This document shows positions 25,936 through 34,007 of a stretch of DNA of 64,000 bases, piece by piece. Within the stretch, counting starts at the first letter, position 1. Every line of letters begins with the position of its first letter. This stretch comes from DAOTXR01 sp034435375 (lineage in GTDB: Bacteria > Chloroflexota > Anaerolineae > Aggregatilineales > UBA3940), in the NCBI GenBank assembly GCA_034435375.1, contig DAOTXR010000096.1:1-64000 (forward strand), written 5' to 3'. Both the position numbers and the translations under genes were made by a program. The notes under the pieces were generated by a model. The model was not told the DNA's origin. It did no database searches and saw only the letters and a program-made list of their open reading frames with translations.

Positions 25936-27096
25936 CTATCTCACCAGCGCTGCATACTGGGCGCGTAGCTGGCCAGCAGCGCGTTCCCAGGTGAACTGCC
26001 GCGCCCGTCTGTGCCCGAGGGCGATCAACTTCTGGCGCAGCTCGGTATCTGAGAGGACGTGCGTGAGTGCATCGGCCAGCCCGTCCACATCATGCGGGTC
26101 CACTAGTAGCCCTGCTTCCCCCACCACCTCCGGCAGCGAGGACGTCCGCGAGGCTACCACTGGTACGCCACATGCCATTGCCTCCAGCAGCGGCAGCCCG
26201 AATCCCTCATACAGCGAGGGGAAGGCGAACACTTCAGCCGTGCTGTACAGCGTGGGTAGGTCCTCGTCGCGCACGAACCCCAGGAGTCGCACCTGCTTCT
26301 CCATCTTCAGCGCCTCGATCCGGCGGTATAAGGGATCGTCCAGCCAGCCTTTGCCCCCCACAATGACCAGCCTCAGGTCGGGTCGATCCAATCGATGCAG
26401 CGCCTCCACCAGCCGGACGTAGTTCTTGCGCGGTTGGACGGTGCCCACGCTCAGGATGAATGAGCCTTCTCCGATCCCGTAGCGGGCGCGGACGATCTGA
26501 ACGATGTCTCGGTCCTCCACAGGCGCAAACCGTGCATCGACGCCGCCATATAATACGCTGATCTTGTCGGGCGGGGTCCCATACAGGTCAATCAAATCCT
26601 GGCGTGTGGCCTGCGAGTCGGCCAGCACGTGGTCAGCCCGCGCCACCGAATGTGGCACTGCACGGTTGAGGTATGCTCGTAAGCTGGCTGTTGTCGTCTC
26701 CGGTGCGCGCACGAATGATAGATCGTGCACGGTGAGCAGCGTACGGGTGCCCTGGCGAACTGGCGGCAGCGTGAAGTCAGGCGCGTGCAACAACCTCACT
26801 GTCCCTGCCCACACCTCGATCGGGATCGGTAGACGGGCGCGGTGCCACAGCCGCGCAAACCACTTGGCGCTCAGGCGGGCCGGTTTCCAGGTGAAGTTGG
26901 GTCCAGGCGGGGCGGGCAGCTTGCTGCTGGGCATCCCAGCAGCGAACAGCCGGTAGTCTGTCCGATCGTCCAGCCGTGCCAGTGCAGCAATCAGCTCGCG
27001 CGTATAGCGGCCAATCCCCCCACCCTGGGAGAGCGCCGGGGTGTAGTCGATGGCAATGGGCGGAAGGGGCGCATGGCCAGGCATGGGGCCGCTCAC
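25936..27096 (-). CDS. Glycosyltransferase family 4
   Basis: A 386-residue GT-B retaining glycosyltransferase. The N-terminal acceptor domain begins DYTPALSQGGGIGRYTRELIAAL, and the C-terminal donor domain has ILSVGTVQPRKNY followed by the E-x7-E motif in FPSLYEGFGLPLLEAMACG. The likely role is adding a mannose- or glucose-type sugar to a lipid-linked surface glycan. A GTG at 27096 is directly after the GtrA stop; the internal ATG at 27084 is an alternative start. It is in the same operon as GtrA and the O-antigen ligase. Confidence 0.93.
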   Translation of the reverse strand: MSGPMPGHAPLPPIAIDYTPALSQGGGIGRYTRELIAALARLDDRTDYRLFAAGMPSSKLPAPPGPNFTWKPARLSAKWFARLWHRARLPIPIEVWAGTVRLLHAPDFTLPPVRQGTRTLLTVHDLSFVRAPETTTASLRAYLNRAVPHSVARADHVLADSQATRQDLIDLYGTPPDKISVLYGGVDARFAPVEDRDIVQIVRARYGIGEGSFILSVGTVQPRKNYVRLVEALHRLDRPDLRLVIVGGKGWLDDPLYRRIEALKMEKQVRLLGFVRDEDLPTLYSTAEVFAFPSLYEGFGLPLLEAMACGVPVVASRTSSLPEVVGEAGLLVDPHDVDGLADALTHVLSDTELRQKLIALGHRRARQFTWERAAGQLRAQYAALVR

Positions 27097-27097
27097 A

Positions 27098-27694
27098 TCA
27101 CTTCACGTCGTTGTATGTCAGGTAGCGGTTGACAAAAAAGTTCCAGAACATCACGATCACAACTGCAATTGCCAGGGCTATGTTCTTTCCCACCCAGACT
27201 GCGCCGCCCTCGCCCAGGAAGGTCAGGTAATCCATGCCCAAGCCTGGCAGCAGGCTGCTGACGAGCCTGCTCAGTGGTCTGCTGGTCAGCTCTAGGATCG
27301 GCACGCGGATCACGATCCCCATCAAGTTGATCACAAGGAAGCTCGCGAATTGGCGCAGGATGGGCTTGGATCGCGAATCAGGGTACGTCCAATAGCGATT
27401 CCAGATGAAGTTGCTTGTAATAGCCGTCACAAGGCCGATTGCCCCGCCAATACCAACGTACGAGATCGGCTTGCCGAGCGGCAAGGTGATGTTCAGTGTC
27501 TTAGGCAGCACCATCCACATCAGGTTCGACATACCAAAGTCGATTACAAACCCAATGGCTCCCACAACGGCGAACTTCCAGAAGCGCTGGAACTCCTTGT
27601 GCCGAATCAGCGCCTGGATGCGCCCGATTGGCTGACTAGTTGAGTCCCGATTAGCGTCGGGAAGGGTGGTTAGGGTGTCAGTAGTCTCGCTCAA
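27098..27694 (-). CDS. GtrA-family membrane protein
   Basis: A 198-residue protein with four hydrophobic helices and the GtrA start motif FWKFAVVGAIGFVIDFGMS. GtrA-type proteins are thought to flip polyprenyl-phosphate-linked sugars across the membrane. Its start overlaps the O-antigen ligase stop by 17 bases and its stop abuts the GT4 gene, so the three are translationally linked. It may supply lipid-linked sugar for glycan modification. Confidence 0.9.
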   Translation of the reverse strand: MSETTDTLTTLPDANRDSTSQPIGRIQALIRHKEFQRFWKFAVVGAIGFVIDFGMSNLMWMVLPKTLNITLPLGKPISYVGIGGAIGLVTAITSNFIWNRYWTYPDSRSKPILRQFASFLVINLMGIVIRVPILELTSRPLSRLVSSLLPGLGMDYLTFLGEGGAVWVGKNIALAIAVVIVMFWNFFVNRYLTYNDVK

Positions 27695-29237
27695 AGTCGG
27701 TCTGTGTCTCCTGCTGTGTCATGATTAGGACGCTCAGCACGCCCAGCAGTGCTCCCAGGTGAACGTGGATGTTGGCAACGTACAGCTTATCGACGAACTG
27801 GTGCACGCTCAAGTGTACCCAGGTACCAAGTAGCCCAATGCCCATGCAGCGCTGCCACACGTCTTCGCGCCGCGTCAGTCGCCATGTGTGCCACACAATG
27901 CTGGACCACAGCACTCCGTAGGCCAGCAAACCGATAATGCCCGTCTCTGCCAGCAAGTTGAGGTAGATGTTGTGGGCATGGCCCAGCGGGTATGGCCAGT
28001 TGATCAGCGCATAGGCCGGGTAAACTGGTTCGTAGTTGCCGATACCTACCCCCAGCCACAGGTGGTAGCGGGCCATCTCCTGCGCAGCTTGCCAGTGGGC
28101 CAGCCGCTCCAACACCGCGTAGTTGGCCGGATTGATATCTACCCCCCGCACATCGAAGGTCTGCACAAACTCGGTGAACCCCGTCAGTCGGGACGCAATC
28201 GCCGTTGGCAGGAGGTTGAGGCGCAGCGCCAACGCGCCCAGTGCCATACTGCCGATCATCAGCGCCAATCCTGCCCACGTCTTGCGTGGCCACGCCAGCA
28301 GGATCGCCAACGCTGCTGCACCAAATCCCAACCATGCCCCGCGCGACCACGACATCAGCAGTGCGGCCAGCAGCAATGTGGCCAGCGCTGCCAATCCGGC
28401 TAGGCGGTATGAGTGCACGTTGAAGACTGAGCGAATCATCTGCCGGGCCTGTGGAGGACGATGAGCTTTCCACGCTAGCTGTATGGTCCGGACCCACATC
28501 GCCAGCGCACCCAATGCCAACCCAATCGCCACAGGCAACGCCAGCCCCAGAAAACCGCCATAGGGGTTAGGTTGCTCAAAGGTGCCGTAGGCTCGATAGA
28601 AACGGTCGCCCAGGATCAGGTAGTGCTCAGGGCCTTCTCCTCGCAATCCGAATTGCCACACACCGATCAGCGCCTCCAGCGTGGCTGTGGCCAGCACCAG
28701 CCCTACGCCCACTGGCCAGCGCCGCGCCCCCGTCAGGTCAATCACCAGCCACATCACGATCAGCATCTGTGCCCACTTGACCAGTTCCTTCAGCCCGTAG
28801 CCCAGCGATAGTGCGTTCAGAAGGCTCAAGCTGGCCGCGCCGATGAATATCAGCAGCGGCACAGTTATGGGCGACGTCGGGATGCGAATCGAGCGCCGCC
28901 GGACGGCGTGCAGGAACCACGCGCCCAACGTGACAATCAGCGCAAGCTGCCCCAAGTCCAGCGGCATGGCAGGCACATAGGCATCCGTCAGCGGCTTAGT
29001 GGGGCCGAGAATCAGCGTAGCACCCAGCCCAACCAGAGGATTGATGAGCGTGAGCATCACCAGCACAACCACCGCTAGACCAGCAGCAGCCCATAGCAGC
29101 GGCAGCCGCGCCAGCGCCAGCCCCAAGACTGCTGCGCCAAGCCCTCCTGCCAGGACGGGCCAGCCGGAAGCTCGCCGAAGCAAACTTGTGATTCTTAGCC
29201 CGACGTCTGAATGCCGGGCGGACAGCACGGGCAGCAC
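27678..29237 (-). CDS. O-antigen ligase / polymerase family protein, first
   Basis: A 519-residue membrane protein with about 12 helices and the large periplasmic loop typical of the Wzy/WaaL family. Signatures are SWSRGAWLGF, LWLGVGIGNYEPVYP and GHAHNIYLNLLAETGIIGLLAYG; the H-x-H-N histidine is likely part of the active site. It uses undecaprenyl-linked glycan as donor, either to polymerise repeats or to ligate them to an acceptor. The GTG start abuts the UDP-glucuronate decarboxylase stop. A second ligase-like protein is encoded at 30849-34007. Confidence 0.9.
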   Translation of the reverse strand: MLPVLSARHSDVGLRITSLLRRASGWPVLAGGLGAAVLGLALARLPLLWAAAGLAVVVLVMLTLINPLVGLGATLILGPTKPLTDAYVPAMPLDLGQLALIVTLGAWFLHAVRRRSIRIPTSPITVPLLIFIGAASLSLLNALSLGYGLKELVKWAQMLIVMWLVIDLTGARRWPVGVGLVLATATLEALIGVWQFGLRGEGPEHYLILGDRFYRAYGTFEQPNPYGGFLGLALPVAIGLALGALAMWVRTIQLAWKAHRPPQARQMIRSVFNVHSYRLAGLAALATLLLAALLMSWSRGAWLGFGAAALAILLAWPRKTWAGLALMIGSMALGALALRLNLLPTAIASRLTGFTEFVQTFDVRGVDINPANYAVLERLAHWQAAQEMARYHLWLGVGIGNYEPVYPAYALINWPYPLGHAHNIYLNLLAETGIIGLLAYGVLWSSIVWHTWRLTRREDVWQRCMGIGLLGTWVHLSVHQFVDKLYVANIHVHLGALLGVLSVLIMTQQETQTDFERDY

Positions 29238-30188
29238 TCACTCAGCCCCTTTTTGAACCTGCACCTTAAAGTAATCTATTGTGCGTCTCAGGCCCTCGTG
29301 GATGTCCACCGTGGGTTCCCAGCCCAACTGCCGGCGGGCTTTGGCAATGTCCGGTTGGCGGGTTTGTGGGTCCCCCTGGATGCGCTTCTCTGGTTGGAAA
29401 ATCGTTCCGGCAGAATTGCCGGTCAGCGTGTTGATCACATTGGCAAACTCAACAATCGTCATCTCGTGAGGGTTGCCCAGGTTGACTGGCTCGTTCTCGT
29501 CAGACATCAGCAGGCGGTAGATGCCTTCGATCAGGTCGTCTACATAGCAAAAGCTACGGGTTTGTTGGCCGTCCCCATAGATCGTGAGCGGCTCGCCGCG
29601 CAGGGCTTGCCCAATAAAGTTGGGCACCACCCGCCCGTCGTCTAGCCGCATGCGCGGCCCATAGGTGTTGAAGATGCGCACGATGCGCGTGTCCAGCCCG
29701 TGATAACGATGGTAGGCCATCGTCATTGCCTCGGCAAAACGTTTGGCCTCATCGTATACCCCCCGTGGGCCGATGGGATCGACATTGCCCCAATACGTCT
29801 CTGGCTGAGGGTGAACATGGGGATCGCCGTAAACTTCAGAAGTAGAGGCGAGCAGAAAGCGTGCCTCTTTTTCTTTGGCGAGGCCCAGCGCTTTGTGCGT
29901 GCCCAGCGCTCCCACCTTCAGCGTCTGGATCGGAAACTTGAGGTAATCAATAGGGCTGGCTGGCGAGGCAAAATGCAACACTGCATCAAGCCGACCTTCC
30001 ACATAGATGTAGTTGGTCACATCATGCTTGATGAACAGGAATCGGTCATGGCCTGCCAGGTGCTCAATGTTGCGTGTGCTGCCCGTGATTAAATTATCCA
30101 TGGCGATCACAGTGTGACCTTCTGCCAGAAAGCGGTCACACAGGTGTGAGCCAATGAAACCAGCCCCCCCAGTGATTAAGACGCGCAT
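29238..30188 (-). CDS. UDP-glucuronate decarboxylase (UDP-xylose synthase), SDR family
   Basis: A 316-residue NAD-dependent sugar-nucleotide enzyme. GGAGFIGSHLCD is the NAD-binding loop, and the segment HFASPASPIDYLKFPIQTLKVGALGT is the UXS signature. STSEVYGDP and YDEAKR supply the catalytic Ser/Tyr-x3-Lys. Conversion of UDP-glucuronate to UDP-xylose is the expected reaction. ATG 30188 with GGAGGA upstream is chosen over an in-frame start at 30302 that adds 38 unconserved-looking residues. It feeds the adjacent glycan genes with xylose or a related pentose. Confidence 0.9.
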   Translation of the reverse strand: MRVLITGGAGFIGSHLCDRFLAEGHTVIAMDNLITGSTRNIEHLAGHDRFLFIKHDVTNYIYVEGRLDAVLHFASPASPIDYLKFPIQTLKVGALGTHKALGLAKEKEARFLLASTSEVYGDPHVHPQPETYWGNVDPIGPRGVYDEAKRFAEAMTMAYHRYHGLDTRIVRIFNTYGPRMRLDDGRVVPNFIGQALRGEPLTIYGDGQQTRSFCYVDDLIEGIYRLLMSDENEPVNLGNPHEMTIVEFANVINTLTGNSAGTIFQPEKRIQGDPQTRQPDIAKARRQLGWEPTVDIHEGLRRTIDYFKVQVQKGAE

Positions 30189-30343
30189 AGGGATTCCTCC
30201 ATAAACAGGAGTAGCGGAGTTGGCTGTAAGTCGTGCCGTGACTGGCTCTTGGGAGCCGATCTCAAATGCTTGGCGGCTATGTGCACCGTCCGTTGTGGAC
30301 AACCCCTGAGCGCGGCTATTGTAGCCACTCCTGACAGTCGGTG

Positions 30344-30889
30344 CTATGGCTGAACGTGATCGCCGATCTGTCGTTGCAGTTCCGCATGGAAAACGTCGAA
30401 TGCGGCCTGCCCGTATAGACAGAACACTACCAGTTCCAGGTTGGTCTCAGCAGTGCGCAGGTAGTCCATGACCTCGGCCAGCATGATCCGCGCACAACGA
30501 CCCATCGGATAGCCGAAGATGCCGGTCGAGATGGCCGGGAACGCGATCGACTTCAAGCCGTTCTCGTCGGCCACCATCAGGCTGGAACGGGTTGCGCTGG
30601 CCAGCTTCTCGTCTGCGTCAGGGTCGGTGCCGAACGGTCCCACGGCGTGGATCACGTGACGGGCTTTGAGGCGTCCCGCTCCGGTGATAACGGCCTTGCC
30701 AACCGGGCAGCTACCAATGGCGTCACACTCGCGCTGGATCGATGGGCCACCCTTGCGGCGGATTGCCCCGGCTACCCCTGCGCCCAGCTCAAGGAAGCTG
30801 TTCGCCGCGTTGACGATGGCATCTGTTTCCAGGTCGGTGATGTCGCCTTCAACTAGCCGCAGTGTCCGCTTGTTGATCGTCACATCCAT
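30344..30889 (-). CDS. Macro domain protein (ADP-ribose binding/hydrolysing)
   Basis: A 181-residue single macro domain. Motifs: VEGDITDLETDAIVNAAN, a glycine-rich GAGVAGAIRRKGGPSIQREC, HAVGPFG and FPAISTGIFGYP. These match the YmdB/MacroD class that hydrolyses O-acetyl-ADP-ribose or removes ADP-ribose from proteins. It overlaps the upstream ligase fusion by 41 bases, an unusual partner in a glycan operon. A GTG six bases further in (30883) is an alternative start. There is no DarT-type toxin gene beside it. Confidence 0.93.
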   Translation of the reverse strand: MDVTINKRTLRLVEGDITDLETDAIVNAANSFLELGAGVAGAIRRKGGPSIQRECDAIGSCPVGKAVITGAGRLKARHVIHAVGPFGTDPDADEKLASATRSSLMVADENGLKSIAFPAISTGIFGYPMGRCARIMLAEVMDYLRTAETNLELVVFCLYGQAAFDVFHAELQRQIGDHVQP

Positions 30890-33800
30890 CCGCTACCCTC
30901 TCCTCGCCAAGCTGATGCATCAGCCCCAATGTCATAAAGAAAATGAAGGCCAGGTCGATCACAAAGTGGACTTCCTCCACCATCCCGTGAGCGATCATAG
31001 CAGCCATGCTGCCCATCAGGCCCACCGTCAATGCTCGTGCTGCCGTATTGACCTCGCGCAAGCGCTTCTGGGCGGCCCACGCCAGCTGCCAGAAGGCTAT
31101 CTGCATCCATACCCCGGCGGCTAGCCCTACGATTCCCAGCCGTACCCAATAGTTTAGCAGGAAGTTGTGTGGTTGGCTCAGGTCGGGTTGCTGCCAGGCC
31201 GCCGGCAGGATGTAGTGCCCCCGATACTGGTATAGAAACTGGTCCAGGCCCACCCCTGTGATAGGATGGTCGCGCAGCATACGCAGGGTGCTTTGCCACA
31301 GTTGTAGCCGGAAGAAGGTGGTGCTCGTCTCGCTGGTGAAGTCCACCAGGCCGCTGAAGCGCGGCAGCCGCGAGAGAGGGATCAGCATCAACCCTTCCGC
31401 CACGATCCCTATCCCTGCTGCGATCAGCCCGGCCCGCCCGGCCCACAGAATCGCCACCAGCGCCAGCCCGGCGGGCAGGCCCAGCAGGATTCCACCTTTG
31501 GAGAGCGTCAGTCCCAAGGCTGCTGTCATCAACACCCCTGCCACCCCGTACAGCCAGCGTCGCCGTTGCTCACCTCCGATCAGCACTATTGCCGCCGCGA
31601 TTGGGATCAGGCGTACCAAGTACAGGGCAGCATTGTTGGGTGTGCCAAACACGCTTTTTAATCGGCGCATCCCGGCTTCAGCCGTGATCACGTCGATGCC
31701 GGTGGCAAACTGGTAAAAGCCTACCAGCGCTACGATCGTCCCGGCCACGATCAGCAAATCTACTATCCGCCACCGCTCGCGCTCAGTGAGGGGCCAGGTG
31801 CGCAGGACTAGGTACATCACACACGGTTCCAGCATCATCTGACGCAGGTCGGTGATGGCCACACCTGGTAAATCGGCCCAGCTCAACGAGATGAAGCCCA
31901 TTGCGATGAACAGTCCTACCGCTTTGTCCAGGCCCGTCATCCGCCGCCACAGGTCAGGCAACGTCGGCCAGCCCTTCTCGCGCCGCTCTGCCGCCATATG
32001 GATCCCCCACGCAGCCAGCGTCAGCAGGCTTGTCGCTTCCACCATGCTGAAGGCGCGGTCGAAGAGCGGGCGGGGCAGCAGGACATAGGGCGTGAAGAAC
32101 ATCATCAGCGCCAGCCCCATGCTAGGCTTGGCATAGATCAGCAAGAACAGCACCAGCAGCGCGACCATCGTCAATAGCAGCCACGGCGAGAAGTAAAACA
32201 CCCCTGCCGTCAAGGCTGTCACGATCAACGATGGCCCGTCGCCAATGCGGCGGACCACATTCGGGATTATCCCCCCCCAGGTCAGCGCTGCGCCAAGCCA
32301 CACGACCAGCGCTGCCGCCATCGACAGCACAAAGTGCAGGGCGTCGCCCAAGCGTGTAGCTAGCCGATCGGTCGTGTTGTCGAGTACTTGACGCCATCGG
32401 AGGCCCCGCCCTACCCTGAGTGCAGTCGCCATGCTCCCGATCCCGATCACGGCCAGCCCTGTCGCCAGCAGGTCGTAGCCCGTGGTATCGATCTTTGACC
32501 CCACGGCAAACCCCACCAACGCCCACTGATCCCAGCCACGGTCAGCCTCGATCCGCGCCGTGTGTCGGTGGTCAGCACTGAGGTTAGTGGCGATGGGAAG
32601 CGTCTCGATGTGGGGCTTGTAGTCCGGCGAGGTCAACACCAAGTAGGCGCCACGTTCGTCCTGCGGCAGGCTGCGTGACGGCTCCCCGTCGATGGTGACA
32701 AACAGATAGGCGCGGTAGTTGTCACGCCGCACCGTGACGCCCAGCGTGTTGCCCACGAATGGCACCTCGACCACGCTGTCCCCTTGCTGTCCAAAATCGG
32801 CCCCCAGCTCTGAGAATTCCCACTCGCCGCTGTAGACAGCCAACGGAGTCGTGGGTGGGTAGATGCCCGGCCACAGCGCCGTATTGAACAGTTCTGACCG
32901 CTCGCGGATGGCCTCGGCGGTTGGCGAGAGGCTGCCATCCGATCTCCTCAGCGCGAACCCCCACAGCGGATCGTCAACGGGGGCATTGGGTTGCCAGTTG
33001 TCCAGAATTAGCGCGCCGCTCCACGGCCATTCGGTGAGCGCCCGCTGGTACGCGGCGATGGTCCAGACGGCCTGCTGGTCCGGCGTGGTCTGGCCCCATT
33101 GCGAGGGGTGTCCCTGCCAGTTTTCCGGTGGGGCAAACCACCCAAAGTGGCTGGCCCACAGTGGCTTGCTGTGGTCGCCATGGCGCTCCATCTCCCGACG
33201 CAGCAGGTAAAACCGTGAGAAGTTAAGCAAGTTGTCGCTGGCTCGACGATCATCGGGGCCGGTGTCGAAGCCATAAGGCTTGGCTGCTACGCCATCGAAA
33301 AACGGCGCAGCGCCCTGATCGTACAAGGCCCGCAGGAACAACACATCGCTCAGGTTGTCTGGCCCGGTCTCAATGGTGGGAGCCAACCCTCCAGTGAGCA
33401 CCAGAGCGTGTGTGTCGGCGGTGTGGATTGCGGTGTAGGTCGCTTCCAGCAGTGCGGCATAGGCCACCGCGCTGGGCGGCTGTCCACCCCAGCCACTTGT
33501 CAAGTTGGGTTGATCCCACACCTGATATACCTCGATCCGGTCCCCATACCGCTCGGCCAACGCTCCGGCGAACGCGGCGAAGTCATCCAGGTTGGTGGGC
33601 GGGGCGTTCGGATGGGGCGCAGCCCACGGCGGCGACTGCCCAAGCACGGCCACCAGCCGCAACCCGTGGGCGCTGGTCTCCTCGACCACGGAGTCATAGA
33701 CTGACCAGTCGTAGGCGCCCGGTTGTGACTCGATCGCATCCCAGTTGAAGGGCTGGCGCACCCACACGAACCCAATCTCGGCGATCAGGTCCAGGTTCTC

Positions 33801-34007
33801 TGTCATCTCTGCCAGATCATACTGGGCCAGATCGACATTGACGCCCAGGATTGGGGGGCGGGCCGGGAGATCGGCCTCCGGCAACCCATTCAGTGCGCCA
33901 CGCAGGCGTATCTGCCGCTGCATGATCACGGCTGCCATGCCCAGCACACTGGCCAGCGCCGCCAGCGCCAGTACAATAACAATCCATCGACATTGTTGAT
34001 TAGTCAT
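30849..34007 (-). CDS. Glycosidase-like TIM-barrel fused to O-antigen ligase
   Basis: A 1052-residue protein. A membrane anchor (about 8-28) is followed by an exported TIM-barrel domain resembling GH39/GH5-type glycosidases (about 50-390). Then come a beta-rich region (about 415-530) and a polytopic O-antigen-ligase module (about 545-1020) with LSKGG, HPITGVGLDQFLYQY and QPHNFLLNYWVRLGIVGL. In the barrel, the motif normally reading N-E-P is D165-Q166-P167, and the position normally T-E-F-G is S286-H287-F288-G289. Both expected catalytic glutamates therefore look replaced, and the domain may bind glycan without cutting it. ATG 34007 overlaps the upstream stop (ATGA). The domain calls are by pattern and need a profile search. 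Confidence 0.8.
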   Translation of the reverse strand: MTNQQCRWIVIVLALAALASVLGMAAVIMQRQIRLRGALNGLPEADLPARPPILGVNVDLAQYDLAEMTENLDLIAEIGFVWVRQPFNWDAIESQPGAYDWSVYDSVVEETSAHGLRLVAVLGQSPPWAAPHPNAPPTNLDDFAAFAGALAERYGDRIEVYQVWDQPNLTSGWGGQPPSAVAYAALLEATYTAIHTADTHALVLTGGLAPTIETGPDNLSDVLFLRALYDQGAAPFFDGVAAKPYGFDTGPDDRRASDNLLNFSRFYLLRREMERHGDHSKPLWASHFGWFAPPENWQGHPSQWGQTTPDQQAVWTIAAYQRALTEWPWSGALILDNWQPNAPVDDPLWGFALRRSDGSLSPTAEAIRERSELFNTALWPGIYPPTTPLAVYSGEWEFSELGADFGQQGDSVVEVPFVGNTLGVTVRRDNYRAYLFVTIDGEPSRSLPQDERGAYLVLTSPDYKPHIETLPIATNLSADHRHTARIEADRGWDQWALVGFAVGSKIDTTGYDLLATGLAVIGIGSMATALRVGRGLRWRQVLDNTTDRLATRLGDALHFVLSMAAALVVWLGAALTWGGIIPNVVRRIGDGPSLIVTALTAGVFYFSPWLLLTMVALLVLFLLIYAKPSMGLALMMFFTPYVLLPRPLFDRAFSMVEATSLLTLAAWGIHMAAERREKGWPTLPDLWRRMTGLDKAVGLFIAMGFISLSWADLPGVAITDLRQMMLEPCVMYLVLRTWPLTERERWRIVDLLIVAGTIVALVGFYQFATGIDVITAEAGMRRLKSVFGTPNNAALYLVRLIPIAAAIVLIGGEQRRRWLYGVAGVLMTAALGLTLSKGGILLGLPAGLALVAILWAGRAGLIAAGIGIVAEGLMLIPLSRLPRFSGLVDFTSETSTTFFRLQLWQSTLRMLRDHPITGVGLDQFLYQYRGHYILPAAWQQPDLSQPHNFLLNYWVRLGIVGLAAGVWMQIAFWQLAWAAQKRLREVNTAARALTVGLMGSMAAMIAHGMVEEVHFVIDLAFIFFMTLGLMHQLGEERVADGCDDQQADTAAS

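Noticed and set aside
30344..30889. Macro domain as the antitoxin of a DarT/DarG-type system
   Set aside because: No DarT-like toxin gene is next to it; the neighbours are glycan genes, and the protein is a single YmdB-like domain.
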